Shown here piece by piece: positions 43,187 through 51,718 of a stretch of DNA of 64,000 bases. A model generated the notes under the pieces. That model made no database searches and was not told where the DNA came from. It saw only the letters and a list, made by a program, of their open reading frames with translations. The DNA is taken from positions 372,001 to 436,000 of the forward strand of contig NZ_JAAVTX010000006.1 of the NCBI RefSeq assembly GCF_012163145.1, written 5' to 3'. The DNA comes from Falsiroseomonas frigidaquae (GTDB taxonomy: Bacteria; Pseudomonadota; Alphaproteobacteria; Acetobacterales; Acetobacteraceae). Each line of letters starts with the position of its first letter. Within the stretch, counting starts at the first letter, position 1. A program made the translations under genes and the position numbers.

Positions 43187-44607
43187 GCCGTGACGCTCCT
43201 GGCACCGGGCCGGATGAAGACGAGGTTGATGCCCTTCTTGTTCCGCAGCCCGCCCGATGGCAGCGCCAGATCGCCAAGCATCACCCGATCGACGAAGCGC
43301 GGCCGGAAGGGATCCGTCACATCGAGTACCGTGCACAGCGTCTGCCCGGCGCCAGGCGTGCCCGGCAGCTCATCCTGCTCATGCACGACGAAGAGCCGGG
43401 TTCCGGCAGGGTCGAGCCACAGCCCGTGCGCTTCCCGCCCGCCGGTCGCGATCTCGCCCACGACCCGGCGTTGCCCGAGCGGCGCCGAGCGGTCGATGAT
43501 GACGAGTTTGGAAGATGCGCCGCCGCCCGGCCCCGCGCCGTCATCGATCCGACCGAGGCTGGCATAGACCGCGCGACCTTGGGCATTCTCGACGAATTCC
43601 ACATGGTTGGGCCGCGCCAGGGCGCCGAGCGGGATGGTCTCCGCGATGGCCCGGCCATCGGCCGGAAGCACCGAGAGCGAATCCGCCAGCTTGTGGCTGA
43701 TCCAGAATTCGCGCCCATCCGGGCTGAGCTTCAGGAAGGGGCTGAATCCGAAGCGGTCCTGCGCGCTGATATCGAGCCGTGCGCTGCGTCGCGCCGTGCT
43801 GAAGCCCGAGGCATCGTAGGTGACGTCGAGCAGGTCGATCAGGGAGGCTTTCTGGCTGATGACCGCGGCGCGGCTCCCATCGGCCGAGAACCAGGCATGC
43901 GCCGGGCCGGGCATGGTATCGACGAAGCCCCGGATGGCGTGCCCCGGACGGCCGCCGGCACTTTCCTCCCGTGCCTTCTGGACGTCGAGCACCGCGATCC
44001 GATCCTCGCCGCGCACGGTCACCCACAGCTCCCGCCCGTTGCGGGTGAAGGTCGGCTCATGCGGCTCGCGACCCACGAAGACGCCGCTGGTCAGGCGCTC
44101 GGGGTTGGTTTGCGCGGAGGCCTGAGGATTGGGCCGGTTGCCGACAATGCGTCGCGTCGCGGTATCGATGAGGTAGAGGTTGCTGGTGCCGCGCCCGGTG
44201 GTCGCGACCAATGTGGAGTCCGGGTTGGGCACCGCGCCGTGGATCGAGATGGCGCCGTGATAGAGCGGCTTCTGCACCATGGCGCCATGCGTCGGCATGA
44301 CGCCGCCCGTCACGAAGCGGAACGGAGGGCGGCGATCCTCATCGAAGGAGGTGAGATTGACGCTGGTCTGCACCACGAGGCGCACCGGGTCGATGACAAC
44401 GAGCGTGTTGCTGTCCTCGCAGCAGATCCAGACGCCGTCGCCCATGGATGCCGCGGCGGCCGGGGCCTGGCCGGGCCCAGGTTGTGCGACGGGCGCGGGC
44501 TGCGCCTGGGCGGGCGCGGCAGCCATGGTTCCCAAGGCGGCGACCAGGCCCGTGGCCAGTGTCAACGCATCGCGCCGGGACGTGGAGGGGGTGGGGCTCT
44601 GGCTCAC
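43183..44607 (-). CDS. exported YVTN-type beta-propeller protein
   Basis: A 474-residue protein with a twin-arginine leader (TSRRDALTLATGLVAALGTMAAAPAQAQ) and a Pro/Ala/Gln linker. Seven or so beta-propeller blades follow, resembling YncE/YVTN repeats: GVWICCEDSNTLVVIDPVRLVV, GTSNLYLIDTATRRIVG, RELWVTVRGEDRIAVLDV, REFWISHKLADSLSVLPADG and AHGLWLDPAGTRLFVVHEQDEL. It is periplasmic, and its role may be in metal or redox metabolism by context. The GTG at 44607 has AGGAG seven bases before; an ATG at 44649 also exists. It is the first gene of the DUF305/ECF/anti-sigma operon. Confidence 0.82.
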   Translation of the reverse strand: MSQSPTPSTSRRDALTLATGLVAALGTMAAAPAQAQPAPVAQPGPGQAPAAAASMGDGVWICCEDSNTLVVIDPVRLVVQTSVNLTSFDEDRRPPFRFVTGGVMPTHGAMVQKPLYHGAISIHGAVPNPDSTLVATTGRGTSNLYLIDTATRRIVGNRPNPQASAQTNPERLTSGVFVGREPHEPTFTRNGRELWVTVRGEDRIAVLDVQKAREESAGGRPGHAIRGFVDTMPGPAHAWFSADGSRAAVISQKASLIDLLDVTYDASGFSTARRSARLDISAQDRFGFSPFLKLSPDGREFWISHKLADSLSVLPADGRAIAETIPLGALARPNHVEFVENAQGRAVYASLGRIDDGAGPGGGASSKLVIIDRSAPLGQRRVVGEIATGGREAHGLWLDPAGTRLFVVHEQDELPGTPGAGQTLCTVLDVTDPFRPRFVDRVMLGDLALPSGGLRNKKGINLVFIRPGARSVTA

Positions 44608-44658
44608 TCGGGCGCTCCTGTCAGGCGTCGACCCGACCTGGGGCGACACGGCTGAGAG

Positions 44659-44687
44659 TGAGATGCCGGGAAAGCGGGTTTATTCCC
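44659..44687 (-). promoter_or_regulatory. candidate ECF-type promoter
   Basis: On the minus strand GGGAATAAACCC (44687-44676) is followed, 15 bases after GGAATA, by CATCTCA (44665-44659). GGAA-type -35 elements are typical of ECF sigma factors. It lies about 52 bases before the GTG of the beta-propeller gene, whose operon encodes an ECF factor. Confidence 0.45.
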
Positions 44688-44886
44688 AGGCTCTGGAAGA
44701 AAACATCTGGCGGGTGACATGGCGACCAGATGCTGGATCTCGGACCCTGCGATGGCCGCTTCAGCCGCGCTGCCGATGGGGGCGCACTGGCTGGAACGTC
44801 CCACCGCTGCTCCAGCCGGTCCTCAACCTACCATTCTCCGTCCCGAGCCCATTGCACTCCGGCGGCTGACCAGATCGGATGGCGCC

Positions 44887-45411
44887 ATGGCGGTCTTCTT
44901 CACCAGCGACACCCACTTCGGCCATGCCGGGGCACGAGGCCTCTATCGCCGACCCTTCGCATCGGTGGCGGAGATGGATGCCGCCATGCTGGAGCGCTGG
45001 AACGCCACCGTGGGACCCGGGGACGAGGTCTGGCATCTCGGCGATTTCGCGGTCGCTCTGCCAGAGACCGCAGTGGCGGATCTGCTCGGCAGGTTGCACG
45101 GCCGCAAGCACCTCATCACCGGCAACAACGACTCATCGGCGACTACGGGTATGGCCGGTTGGGCCAGCGCCCGGCCCTATGTCGAGATCGAACTGGATGG
45201 TGTTGGCTTGGTTCTCTGCCACTACCCTTTCCGCACTTGGCGCAACATGAGCCGCGGCTGGCGCAATCTGCACGGCCACAGCCACGGCCGCCTGGCGCCG
45301 CTGCCGCGGCAGACGGATGTTGGTGTCGATGCCTGGAACTACAGGCCGGTGACGCTGGCGGAGATCATCGCCGCAAAGCGACCCCGCGCGCGGGCGAAGC
45401 AATCGTCCTGA
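44887..45411 (+). CDS. metallophosphoesterase
   Basis: A 174-residue calcineurin-like phosphoesterase. All five family motifs are visible: DTHFGH near the start, GDEVWHLGDFA, GNND, CHYPFRTW and HGHSHG. Two metal ions would be bound. The small size and ordering resemble YfcE/YvnB-like proteins that act on nucleotides or phosphodiesters. It is divergent from the beta-propeller operon and not obviously linked to other genes. The start follows no strong ribosome site. Confidence 0.85.
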   Translation: MAVFFTSDTHFGHAGARGLYRRPFASVAEMDAAMLERWNATVGPGDEVWHLGDFAVALPETAVADLLGRLHGRKHLITGNNDSSATTGMAGWASARPYVEIELDGVGLVLCHYPFRTWRNMSRGWRNLHGHSHGRLAPLPRQTDVGVDAWNYRPVTLAEIIAAKRPRARAKQSS

Positions 45412-45976
45412 GGCCAGGCCTTGCGGAGGAAGTCTTCCAGGTCAGCCCGCACGCCCTTCGTCTGGCTGGTCTTATCAGGTCCGGTCATGCAGCCTGGACG
45501 GCCGTGACGCCCGCTCATCCTCATGCTCGTGGTCATATCCACCACTCCGACCCCTGAGTTCCCGCAGGTGTGGTCCGCCTATGGCCCGCCGCCATCCCGC
45601 GCAGTGGAGCGTGCAGCAGCCGGAAGGTGACTGCGACTTGGTGATTTCGCATGGTGCGGCAGCGGTCGTCGACGCCATGGAATGAATTGGCCGGCCAGGG
45701 CCTGCCGCGCTGATCGACGTCACGCGCAGCGAAGCGAGACCAGTAATCTGGTGGCTGGTCATCGCCCCGGTTCATCGAGCCTGCGCGCCAGCTCCTCCTC
45801 ACGGCGATGCGCGTTCGCAGCCGGCGTTACGGTGCTAAGGTGGCCACGGCAAAGAGGTTGAATGCTGAAGCCGGCAGGAGCGCTGGCGACGCCCCTTTGG
45901 CGCCCCGGCGGTGATTGCCCTCCTGCTCGATGGCGGGTGGCGACGCCTGCCGCCGCTTTCTCGGGGAGCCGGAACC
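45412..45976. other. 565-base stretch without recognised gene
   Basis: Only short frames in all six directions. None has a recognised motif, and the two longest (minus 45533-45802 and 45759-46073) have no conserved features. No hairpin or repeat stands out. It separates the phosphoesterase from the DUF2189 gene, and decayed sequence is possible. Confidence 0.45.
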
Positions 45977-46774
45977 ATGGCCAACATCTCCGCTTCGAAG
46001 GGCATGCTCGCGGGACATGACGAGCCGGCCATTCACAGGATCGGCTTGTCCGATCTGCGCGACGCGCTGGCACGCGGCTACGACGACTTCATGGCCACGC
46101 CGACGCAGCTCGTCTTCCTCGGCATCATCTATCCGCTGGTCGGGCTGGTGGCGGCGCGGGCTGCCGCGGGCGGCGACCTGCTGCCGCTGTTCTATCCCAT
46201 GGTCGCCGGGCTGTCCCTTATGGGCCCCGTCGCCGCGATTGGCATCTATGAGCTGAGCCGTCGCCGTGAGCAGGGACTTGAGGTGTCCTGGGTCAATGCC
46301 TTCGACATCCTGCGTGCACCCGCACTCGGTTCCATCGTGGCGCTCGGGCTGCTGCTCTGCGTCATCTTTGTCGCCTGGCTGCTCACAGCCAATATGATCT
46401 ACGAGATGACAATGGGGCGGCTGCCCTTCCCGGGCTCGGTCCGTGCGTTCGCCGGCCAGGTGCTTGGGACGCCTGAAGGCAGGAACCTCATCCTGCTTGG
46501 CAATGCGGCCGGATTTTTCTTCGCGGTCCTGGTTCTGACCCTGACCGTGGTCTCCTTCCCCATGCTGCTCGATCGCAACGTCGGCGTCGCCACGGCGGTC
46601 CGCACCTCGATACGTGCCGTCGTGGCAAACCCCGGCACCATGGCGATCTGGGGTCTGATCGTGGCGGCGCTGCTGCTGCTCGGCTGCCTGCCGGTCTTCG
46701 TCGGGCTGGCCGTGGTGATGCCCCTGCTCGGCCATGCGACCTGGCATCTCTATCGAAAGGTCGTGCAGAACTGA
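45977..46774 (+). CDS. DUF2189 family membrane protein
   Basis: A 265-residue integral membrane protein of the DUF2189 family with about five or six helices (around residues 45-62, 68-90, 115-140, 170-200 and 220-260). Typical elements are LRDALARGYDDFMATPTQLVFLGIIYPLVG, YELSRRREQGLEVSW, LLDRNVGVATAVRTSIRAV and a closing PLLGHATWHLYRKVV. Function is unknown; in some species the family sits next to cytochrome oxidase genes, as here, where the cox cluster converges on it from the other strand. Confidence 0.8.
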   Translation: MANISASKGMLAGHDEPAIHRIGLSDLRDALARGYDDFMATPTQLVFLGIIYPLVGLVAARAAAGGDLLPLFYPMVAGLSLMGPVAAIGIYELSRRREQGLEVSWVNAFDILRAPALGSIVALGLLLCVIFVAWLLTANMIYEMTMGRLPFPGSVRAFAGQVLGTPEGRNLILLGNAAGFFFAVLVLTLTVVSFPMLLDRNVGVATAVRTSIRAVVANPGTMAIWGLIVAALLLLGCLPVFVGLAVVMPLLGHATWHLYRKVVQN

Positions 46775-46780
46775 CGGCGC

Positions 46781-46894
46781 TCAGACCGCGCCGAGAAGCC
46801 AGGCCAGGCCGATCGCGACCAGGATGCAGACCGCCAGGCCGAGGCCGATGATGGTCCGGTTGCTGAGCCGTCGACGCGGCGAGGAGGGTGTCAA
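46781..46894 (-). CDS. candidate 37-residue single-helix membrane protein
   Basis: A short TTG-started frame with GGGGAGGAG four bases upstream. It encodes an Arg-rich N-terminus (SSPRRRLSNR) and one transmembrane helix (TIIGLGLAVCILVAIGLAWL), ending GAV. It is the last possible gene of the cox cluster, 42 bases after subunit IV. Small single-helix subunits occur in heme-copper oxidases, so it could be one. It overlaps the end of a 14-codon ATG frame (46935-46891) as TTGA, which could couple translation. The non-ATG start and the size leave real doubt. Confidence 0.5.
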   Translation of the reverse strand: MTPSSPRRRLSNRTIIGLGLAVCILVAIGLAWLLGAV

Positions 46895-46936
46895 TCCACT
46901 CCTCCCCTGGCGTTGCGGGCTGTGCACATCTTCATG

Positions 46937-47308
46937 TCAGTCTCCCACGCCAAGGAAGGTCTGGCGCATCCACAGCGTGTGCTCGGACTCGATGGCCATC
47001 AGCGCAGCAAAAACCAGGACGGCCACTGGCGGGAGCAGGATGGCGAGGGCGAGGGCGAGACGCTCCCACACCATGTGCATGAAGACGGCGACGATCAGCG
47101 CGGCCTTCAGGCCCATGAACAGCAGGATCAGCCCCCACCGCAGCACGCCCTGCAGGTGGAAGTAGTCCACGAGATAGGAGAAGAGGCTGAGGACGAAAAG
47201 CCAGCCCCAGACCACGAGATAAACCCGGACCGGGTGCTGCTGTCCCTCATGCGCCGTCGGCGACGCTGAATGGGACGCTGAATGGGCCGCTGCATGGGCC
47301 GCCGCCAT
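46937..47308 (-). CDS. cytochrome c oxidase subunit IV-type protein
   Basis: A 123-residue protein of the prokaryotic COX4/CyoD family with three helices: YLVVWGWLFVLSLFSYLVDYF, LRWGLILLFMGLKAALIVAVFMHMVW (with the conserved KAxLIxxFMHM pattern) and ALAILLPPVAVLVFAALMAI. An Ala/His/Ser-rich N-terminus of about 25 residues precedes the first helix. It is an accessory subunit assembled with subunits I-III in the inner membrane. It is 9 bases downstream of subunit III. Confidence 0.88.
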   Translation of the reverse strand: MAAAHAAAHSASHSASPTAHEGQQHPVRVYLVVWGWLFVLSLFSYLVDYFHLQGVLRWGLILLFMGLKAALIVAVFMHMVWERLALALAILLPPVAVLVFAALMAIESEHTLWMRQTFLGVGD

Positions 47309-47317
47309 GGTCGCCTC

Positions 47318-48031
47318 CTACCAGAGATAGAACAGCGCGAAGATGAAGACCCACACCAGATCCACGAAGTGCCAGTAGAGCCCGGCGATCTCCACCATTT
47401 CGTAGCGACCCCGGCGGCCGGTCAGGCCGCCTGGCCGCTCCTGGTCCAGGTCGCCGCGCCAGACCTTGCGCGCGACGATGAGCAGCATGATCACGCCGAT
47501 GGTCACATGCGTGCCGTGGAAGCCCGTTATGGTGAAGAACGTCGCGCCGAACTGCGCGGCACCCCAGGGATTCTCCCATGGCCGAACGCCTTCGTGGATC
47601 AGCTTCGACCACTCGAATGCCTGCATGCCGACGAAGGCGGCGCCGAACAGCGCGGTCAGCAGGATCAGCGCCGTGGTTTTCACCCGGTCGCGGCGATAGG
47701 CGTAGTTCACCGCCATCGCCATGGTGCCACTGCTGCTGATCAGCACGAAGGTCATGATGGCGATCAGCAGCAGCGGAAAATTGGTGCCTGCGATTTCGAG
47801 CGCGAAGACTTCGCTGGGGTTCGGCCAGGCGACGGTGGTGGAGGCACGCACCGTCATGTAGGCCAGCAGGAAGCAGCCGAAGATGAAGGTGTCGCTGAGC
47901 AGGAAGATCCACATCATGGTCTTCCCCCAGGACGCGCCCTTGAAGGCGCGCTGATCCGAGGACCAGTCCGCGACGACGCCACGCCAGCCTGGGGGCCGGG
48001 CAGCCTGGGTGTGCAGGAGTGCAGTGTTCAT
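47318..48031 (-). CDS. cytochrome c oxidase subunit III
   Basis: A 237-residue membrane protein with about five to seven helices. Diagnostic residues are WIFLLSDTFIFGCFLLAY, the Glu in AAFVGMQAFEWSKLI, FFTITGFHGTHVTIGVIML and the terminal GLYWHFVDLVWVFIFALFYLW. It is the canonical CoxC/CyoC-type subunit. It is preceded by another subunit III-like gene on the same strand (9-base gap), so the cluster has two. Confidence 0.9.
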   Translation of the reverse strand: MNTALLHTQAARPPGWRGVVADWSSDQRAFKGASWGKTMMWIFLLSDTFIFGCFLLAYMTVRASTTVAWPNPSEVFALEIAGTNFPLLLIAIMTFVLISSSGTMAMAVNYAYRRDRVKTTALILLTALFGAAFVGMQAFEWSKLIHEGVRPWENPWGAAQFGATFFTITGFHGTHVTIGVIMLLIVARKVWRGDLDQERPGGLTGRRGRYEMVEIAGLYWHFVDLVWVFIFALFYLW

Positions 48032-48040
48032 CGGCCGGTC

Positions 48041-48751
48041 CTACCTGAACGGGGCGGTGCAGAGCGCGACGAGCCAGTCGAATGAGGGTGCGAAGGAAAG
48101 TGTGAAGAACAGCACGATCCAGACCAGCAGCAGGAAGTGCCAGTAGGTCGCGCAGAGCTCCAGGCTCAGCCGCAGCCGGTCGTCCGGGACACCCTGCCGC
48201 AGCCTTGCCTCGGTCCTGCCCAGCGCCACCAGCCCACCAAGCAGGTGCAGCCCGTGCACGGCGGTGATGAGGTAGAAGAAGGCATCGGCCGGGTTGTTGG
48301 CCGGCAGGTAGCCCGCCACCGCAAGCTCCCGCCATGCCGCGAGTTGGCCCACGAGGAAGGCCAGGCCCGCGGCGCCGCCCGCGAGCAGACCGGAACGCGC
48401 GCCCTTGCGGTCGCCTTCCTGCGCCGCGCGCAGGGCGCGCTGCAGCGCCAGGCTCGCCAGCACGAGCACCGCCGTGTTCACCCAGAGCAGCCGCGGCTGC
48501 GGCGGCGGGCTCCAGTCCGGCAGCGTCATCCGCATGGCGTAGGCGCTGAGCAGCAGCGCCATGAGCGCGGAGGCGACCCCGATGAAGACGCCGAGCCCGA
48601 GCTTCGCCGCAGGCAGCGCAACGGCGCCGCGCGGCGAGGCCTCCTCCAGCGGACCCGTCTCCAGCCAGGGCCGGCTCACGATCCCCTGCCGCACCAGCCA
48701 CCACCCGCCGAATGCGGCCAGCACGCCGAGCAGCAGGAGCGTCACCGTCAT
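48041..48751 (-). CDS. second cytochrome c oxidase subunit III-like protein
   Basis: A 236-residue membrane protein with about six or seven helices. It resembles subunit III in its second half: YLPANNPADAFFYLITAVHGLHLLGGLVALGRTEARL and the final ATYWHFLLLVWIVLFFTLSF, where the WHFxxxVW pattern is shared. The first half is divergent (LLLLGVLAAFGGWWLVRQG). The ATG overlaps the coxA stop by 4 bases. Tandem subunit III genes are known in some alphaproteobacterial aa3-type clusters. Whether both join the same complex is not shown. Confidence 0.8.
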   Translation of the reverse strand: MTVTLLLLGVLAAFGGWWLVRQGIVSRPWLETGPLEEASPRGAVALPAAKLGLGVFIGVASALMALLLSAYAMRMTLPDWSPPPQPRLLWVNTAVLVLASLALQRALRAAQEGDRKGARSGLLAGGAAGLAFLVGQLAAWRELAVAGYLPANNPADAFFYLITAVHGLHLLGGLVALGRTEARLRQGVPDDRLRLSLELCATYWHFLLLVWIVLFFTLSFAPSFDWLVALCTAPFR

Positions 48752-50529
48752 GTCGCCAGCCCCCTCGCCGCATGCGAGGGTGACGGGTCGGGCTGGTTCT
48801 GCGGCACGAAGTCCTCCTTCGCGCCCGGCACCGAATAATCGTAGGGCCAGCGATGCACCACCGGTAGCTCCGGTCCCCAATTGCCGTGGCCCGGCGGGGT
48901 TTCGGGTGTCTGCCACTCCAGCGTCGTGGCGCGCCAGGGATTGGGCCCGGATGCCCTGCCGTGGCGCAGGCTCCAGGCCAGGTTGAACAGGAACAGCATC
49001 TGTGCCGCGCCCACCACCAGCGCCACCACGCTGATGAAGGCGTTCAGATCCCCCGCCGACGCCGGCACGAAGGCGGTCTCGCCGATCTCGTGGTAGCGTC
49101 GCGGCACGCCGAGCAGCCCGAGATAGTGCATCGGGAAGAAGATCGCATAGGCGCCGAGAAAGGTGATCCAGAAGTGGATCTTCCCCATGGTCTCGTCGAG
49201 CATCCGTCCCGTGATCTTCGGGTACCAGTGATAGATCCCGCCATAGATCACCATCACCGGCGCGACGCCCATCACCATGTGGAAATGCGCCACCACGAAC
49301 ATCGTGTCCGACAGCGGCACGTCCACGACCACGTTGCCCAGGAACAGCCCGGTCAGCCCGCCATTGACGAAGGTGACGATGAATCCGAGCGCGAAGAGCA
49401 TCGGCGTATTGAGATGGATGTTGCCGCGCCACAGCGTCAGAAGCCAGTTGTAGACCTTGATGGCGGTCGGGATGGCGATGATCAGCGTGGTGGTGGCGAA
49501 GAAGAAGCCGAACCAGGGATGCATCCCGCTGACATACATGTGGTGCGCCCAGACGATGAAGCTCAGCGCGCCGATGATGACGATGGCCCAGACCATCATG
49601 CGGTAGCCGAAGATATTGCGCCGCGCATGCGTGCTGATCAGGTCGGAGACGATGCCAAAGGCCGGCAGCGCCACGATGTAGACCTCCGGGTGGCCGAAGA
49701 ACCAGAACAGGTGCTGGAACAGGATCGGGCTGCCGCCGCCGTAGCGGAGCCGTTCACCGAACTCGACCAGCGTCGGCATGAAGAAGCTGGTGCCGATCAG
49801 CCGGTCGAGCAGCATCATCACCGCGCCCACGAACAGCGCCGGGAAGGCCAGCAGCGCCATGACCGTGGCGGTGAAGATTCCCCAGACCGTCAGCGGCATG
49901 CGCATCAGCGTCATGCCGCGCGTGCGCGCCTGCAGCACCGTCACCACGTAGTTCAGCCCGCCCATGGTGAAGCCGGCGATGAACAGGCAGAGCGAAAGCA
50001 GCATCAACACGATGCCCCACTCCCGTCCCGGCGTGCCGGAGAGGATCGCCTGCGGTGGATAGAGCGTCCATCCCGCACCGGTGGGCCCGCCGGGGGCGAA
50101 GAAGCTTGCCACCAGCACCAGCACGGCCAGCAGGTAGACCCAGAAGCTCAGCATGTTGACGAAGGGGAACACCATGTCCCGCGCGCCGAGCATCAACGGG
50201 ATGAGGTAGTTGCCGAAACCGCCGAGAAACAACGCGGTCAGCAGGTACACCACCATGATCATGCCGTGCATGGTGATGAACTGGTAGTAGGCCTGCGGCT
50301 CGATGAAGGTGAAGGTGTTGGGGAAGCCGAGCTGCAGCCGGATCAGCCAGGACAGCACCAGCGCCACCATCCCGATCGCGATGGCGGTCAGCGAGTACTG
50401 GATGCCGATGACCTTGGCGTCCTGGCTGAAGACATAGGTGCTCCACCAGCCATGTGGGTGGGGCAGTTCCATCTCCGGCACTTCTGCCGCCGGGATCAGG
50501 CCGCCGGTGCCATGCGCCAGTTCGCTCAT
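48748..50529 (-). CDS. cytochrome c oxidase subunit I
   Basis: A 593-residue heme-copper oxidase catalytic subunit with 12 core helices. It has YYQFITMHGMIMVVY with a low-spin heme His at residue 88, the CuB/cross-link region FWFFGHPEVYIVALPAFG (A1-type Glu and Tyr), VWAHHMYVSGMHPW with the CuB His pair, and DTMFVVAHFHMVMG with the two heme His. It reduces oxygen to water and pumps protons. The ATG at 50529 has GGAGGTAGG about eight bases upstream. It is 108 bases after coxB and overlaps the next gene as ATGA. Confidence 0.93.
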   Translation of the reverse strand: MSELAHGTGGLIPAAEVPEMELPHPHGWWSTYVFSQDAKVIGIQYSLTAIAIGMVALVLSWLIRLQLGFPNTFTFIEPQAYYQFITMHGMIMVVYLLTALFLGGFGNYLIPLMLGARDMVFPFVNMLSFWVYLLAVLVLVASFFAPGGPTGAGWTLYPPQAILSGTPGREWGIVLMLLSLCLFIAGFTMGGLNYVVTVLQARTRGMTLMRMPLTVWGIFTATVMALLAFPALFVGAVMMLLDRLIGTSFFMPTLVEFGERLRYGGGSPILFQHLFWFFGHPEVYIVALPAFGIVSDLISTHARRNIFGYRMMVWAIVIIGALSFIVWAHHMYVSGMHPWFGFFFATTTLIIAIPTAIKVYNWLLTLWRGNIHLNTPMLFALGFIVTFVNGGLTGLFLGNVVVDVPLSDTMFVVAHFHMVMGVAPVMVIYGGIYHWYPKITGRMLDETMGKIHFWITFLGAYAIFFPMHYLGLLGVPRRYHEIGETAFVPASAGDLNAFISVVALVVGAAQMLFLFNLAWSLRHGRASGPNPWRATTLEWQTPETPPGHGNWGPELPVVHRWPYDYSVPGAKEDFVPQNQPDPSPSHAARGLAT

Positions 50530-50637
50530 CGGTTCGCCTACCTCCCTGCTGGCCGGCGACGCGCGCGCCGCGGGCTCAACAAGCCAGCCGAATGTCACCT
50601 GCGGCGCCATGCCGCGCAGATGTGGAACTCCACCGTT

Positions 50638-51438
50638 TCACCTGGTGTCTCCCGCAGCCTGCGCGAAGCGGCGTTGGCCGCCGAGCCAGGCCTGGTACTC
50701 CTCCGCCGTCTGCACGACGACGCGCCCGCGCATGACGGCGTGACCGGAGCCGCAAAGCTCGGCGCAGAGCACGTCGAAGGTGCCGGTGCGGGTTGGTGTG
50801 AACCAGAAATAGGTCACGGAGCCCGGGATCATGTCCATCTTGGCCCGGAACTCCGGCACGTAGAAATTGTGCAGCACATCCACCGAGCGCAGGAGAACCT
50901 TCACCGGGCGCCCGATCGGCAGGTGGAAGTCATCGGCCTGGATGATGACGTCGTCCCGCCCGGCCGGATCGCCTGGCACCAGCCCAAGCAGGTTGTCCGG
51001 CGAGACCAGGCGCGTATCCACCGCGCCGAGCCGCCCGTCCTCGCCGGGAAGACGGTAGCTCCATTGCCATTGCTGGCCGATGATCTCGATCTCGGTCGCG
51101 TCTGCCGGGGGCGTGACGAACAGGTGCCAGACAAAGAGGCCGGGTGCCAGCATCGCCGCGACGCCAAGCGCCGTCGCGACCGTCAGCCAGACCTCCAGCC
51201 GCTTGTTCTCAGGCTCATGGACGGCGCGCCTGCCTGGCGTACTGCGGAAGCGGAACACGCAGTAGGCCATGAAGCCGACAACGGCGACGAAGACGACGCC
51301 GGTGATCCAGAAGGTGACGGTGATGGTGGCGTCGATGTAGCTCCAGTTGGAGGCGATCGGCGTCCACCACCAGGGGCTGAGCAGGTGGAACGCCACCGAT
51401 CCGACTGCGACCAGGACAAGGATCAGTGCAACGGCCAT
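50638..51438 (-). CDS. cytochrome c oxidase subunit II
   Basis: A 266-residue membrane-anchored subunit with two N-terminal helices (residues about 3-22 and 38-65) and a periplasmic cupredoxin domain. The CuA site is complete: CAELCGSGHAVM, with an upstream HNFYVPEF His. This marks it as a cytochrome c oxidase rather than a quinol oxidase. No C-terminal cytochrome c domain is present. The ATG at 51438 gives the first helix; a GTG at 51507 and a 48-codon overlapping frame upstream make the true start somewhat uncertain. First gene of the cox cluster. Confidence 0.9.
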   Translation of the reverse strand: MAVALILVLVAVGSVAFHLLSPWWWTPIASNWSYIDATITVTFWITGVVFVAVVGFMAYCVFRFRSTPGRRAVHEPENKRLEVWLTVATALGVAAMLAPGLFVWHLFVTPPADATEIEIIGQQWQWSYRLPGEDGRLGAVDTRLVSPDNLLGLVPGDPAGRDDVIIQADDFHLPIGRPVKVLLRSVDVLHNFYVPEFRAKMDMIPGSVTYFWFTPTRTGTFDVLCAELCGSGHAVMRGRVVVQTAEEYQAWLGGQRRFAQAAGDTR

Positions 51439-51718
51439 GGCGGCGCCACCCCGTTGCCGCACAGTCGCGCGGACCCATGTTGCAGCGCAGGGAAGCGCTT
51501 CCCGCACCAGGCGGGCCGGTCACTGGCGCCGGCCGCGGGGCCGGCCGGCTGTTCCGCCTTTGCCATCATCCAACCCTCTGCGATGCACCCGGAAGCACGA
51601 CGCGCAGTAGGCAAGACACCTTGGGATCACGGTGGCGGAGGTTACCGGCGTCGACAAGAAGATTTTCCGGCAGTCAGCGGGACGTGATGCCGGGGCGGAC
51701 CGGAGCTGGAGCGGCGCG
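51439..51718. other. 280-base gap between fdhA and coxB
   Basis: Probably holds the cox promoter, but no convincing -35/-10 pair is seen. A 48-codon minus frame starting at 51569, after AGAGGG, runs into coxB codons (stop at 51423). It might be an upstream leader ORF coupled to coxB; its peptide has no recognisable features. Confidence 0.35.

Noticed and set aside
45563-45700. Short plus-strand frame with plausible codon use
   Set aside because: Only about 34-40 codons, no ribosome site and no recognised family.
51423-51569. 48-residue frame before coxB
   Set aside because: It has a fair ribosome site but ends inside coxB and shows no recognisable sequence; mentioned only as a possible leader ORF.
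48886-51687. 933-residue plus-strand frame opposite coxA and coxB
   Set aside because: It is rich in His, Gln, Arg and Asp as expected of the antisense of GC-rich membrane protein codons, with no domain or ribosome site.
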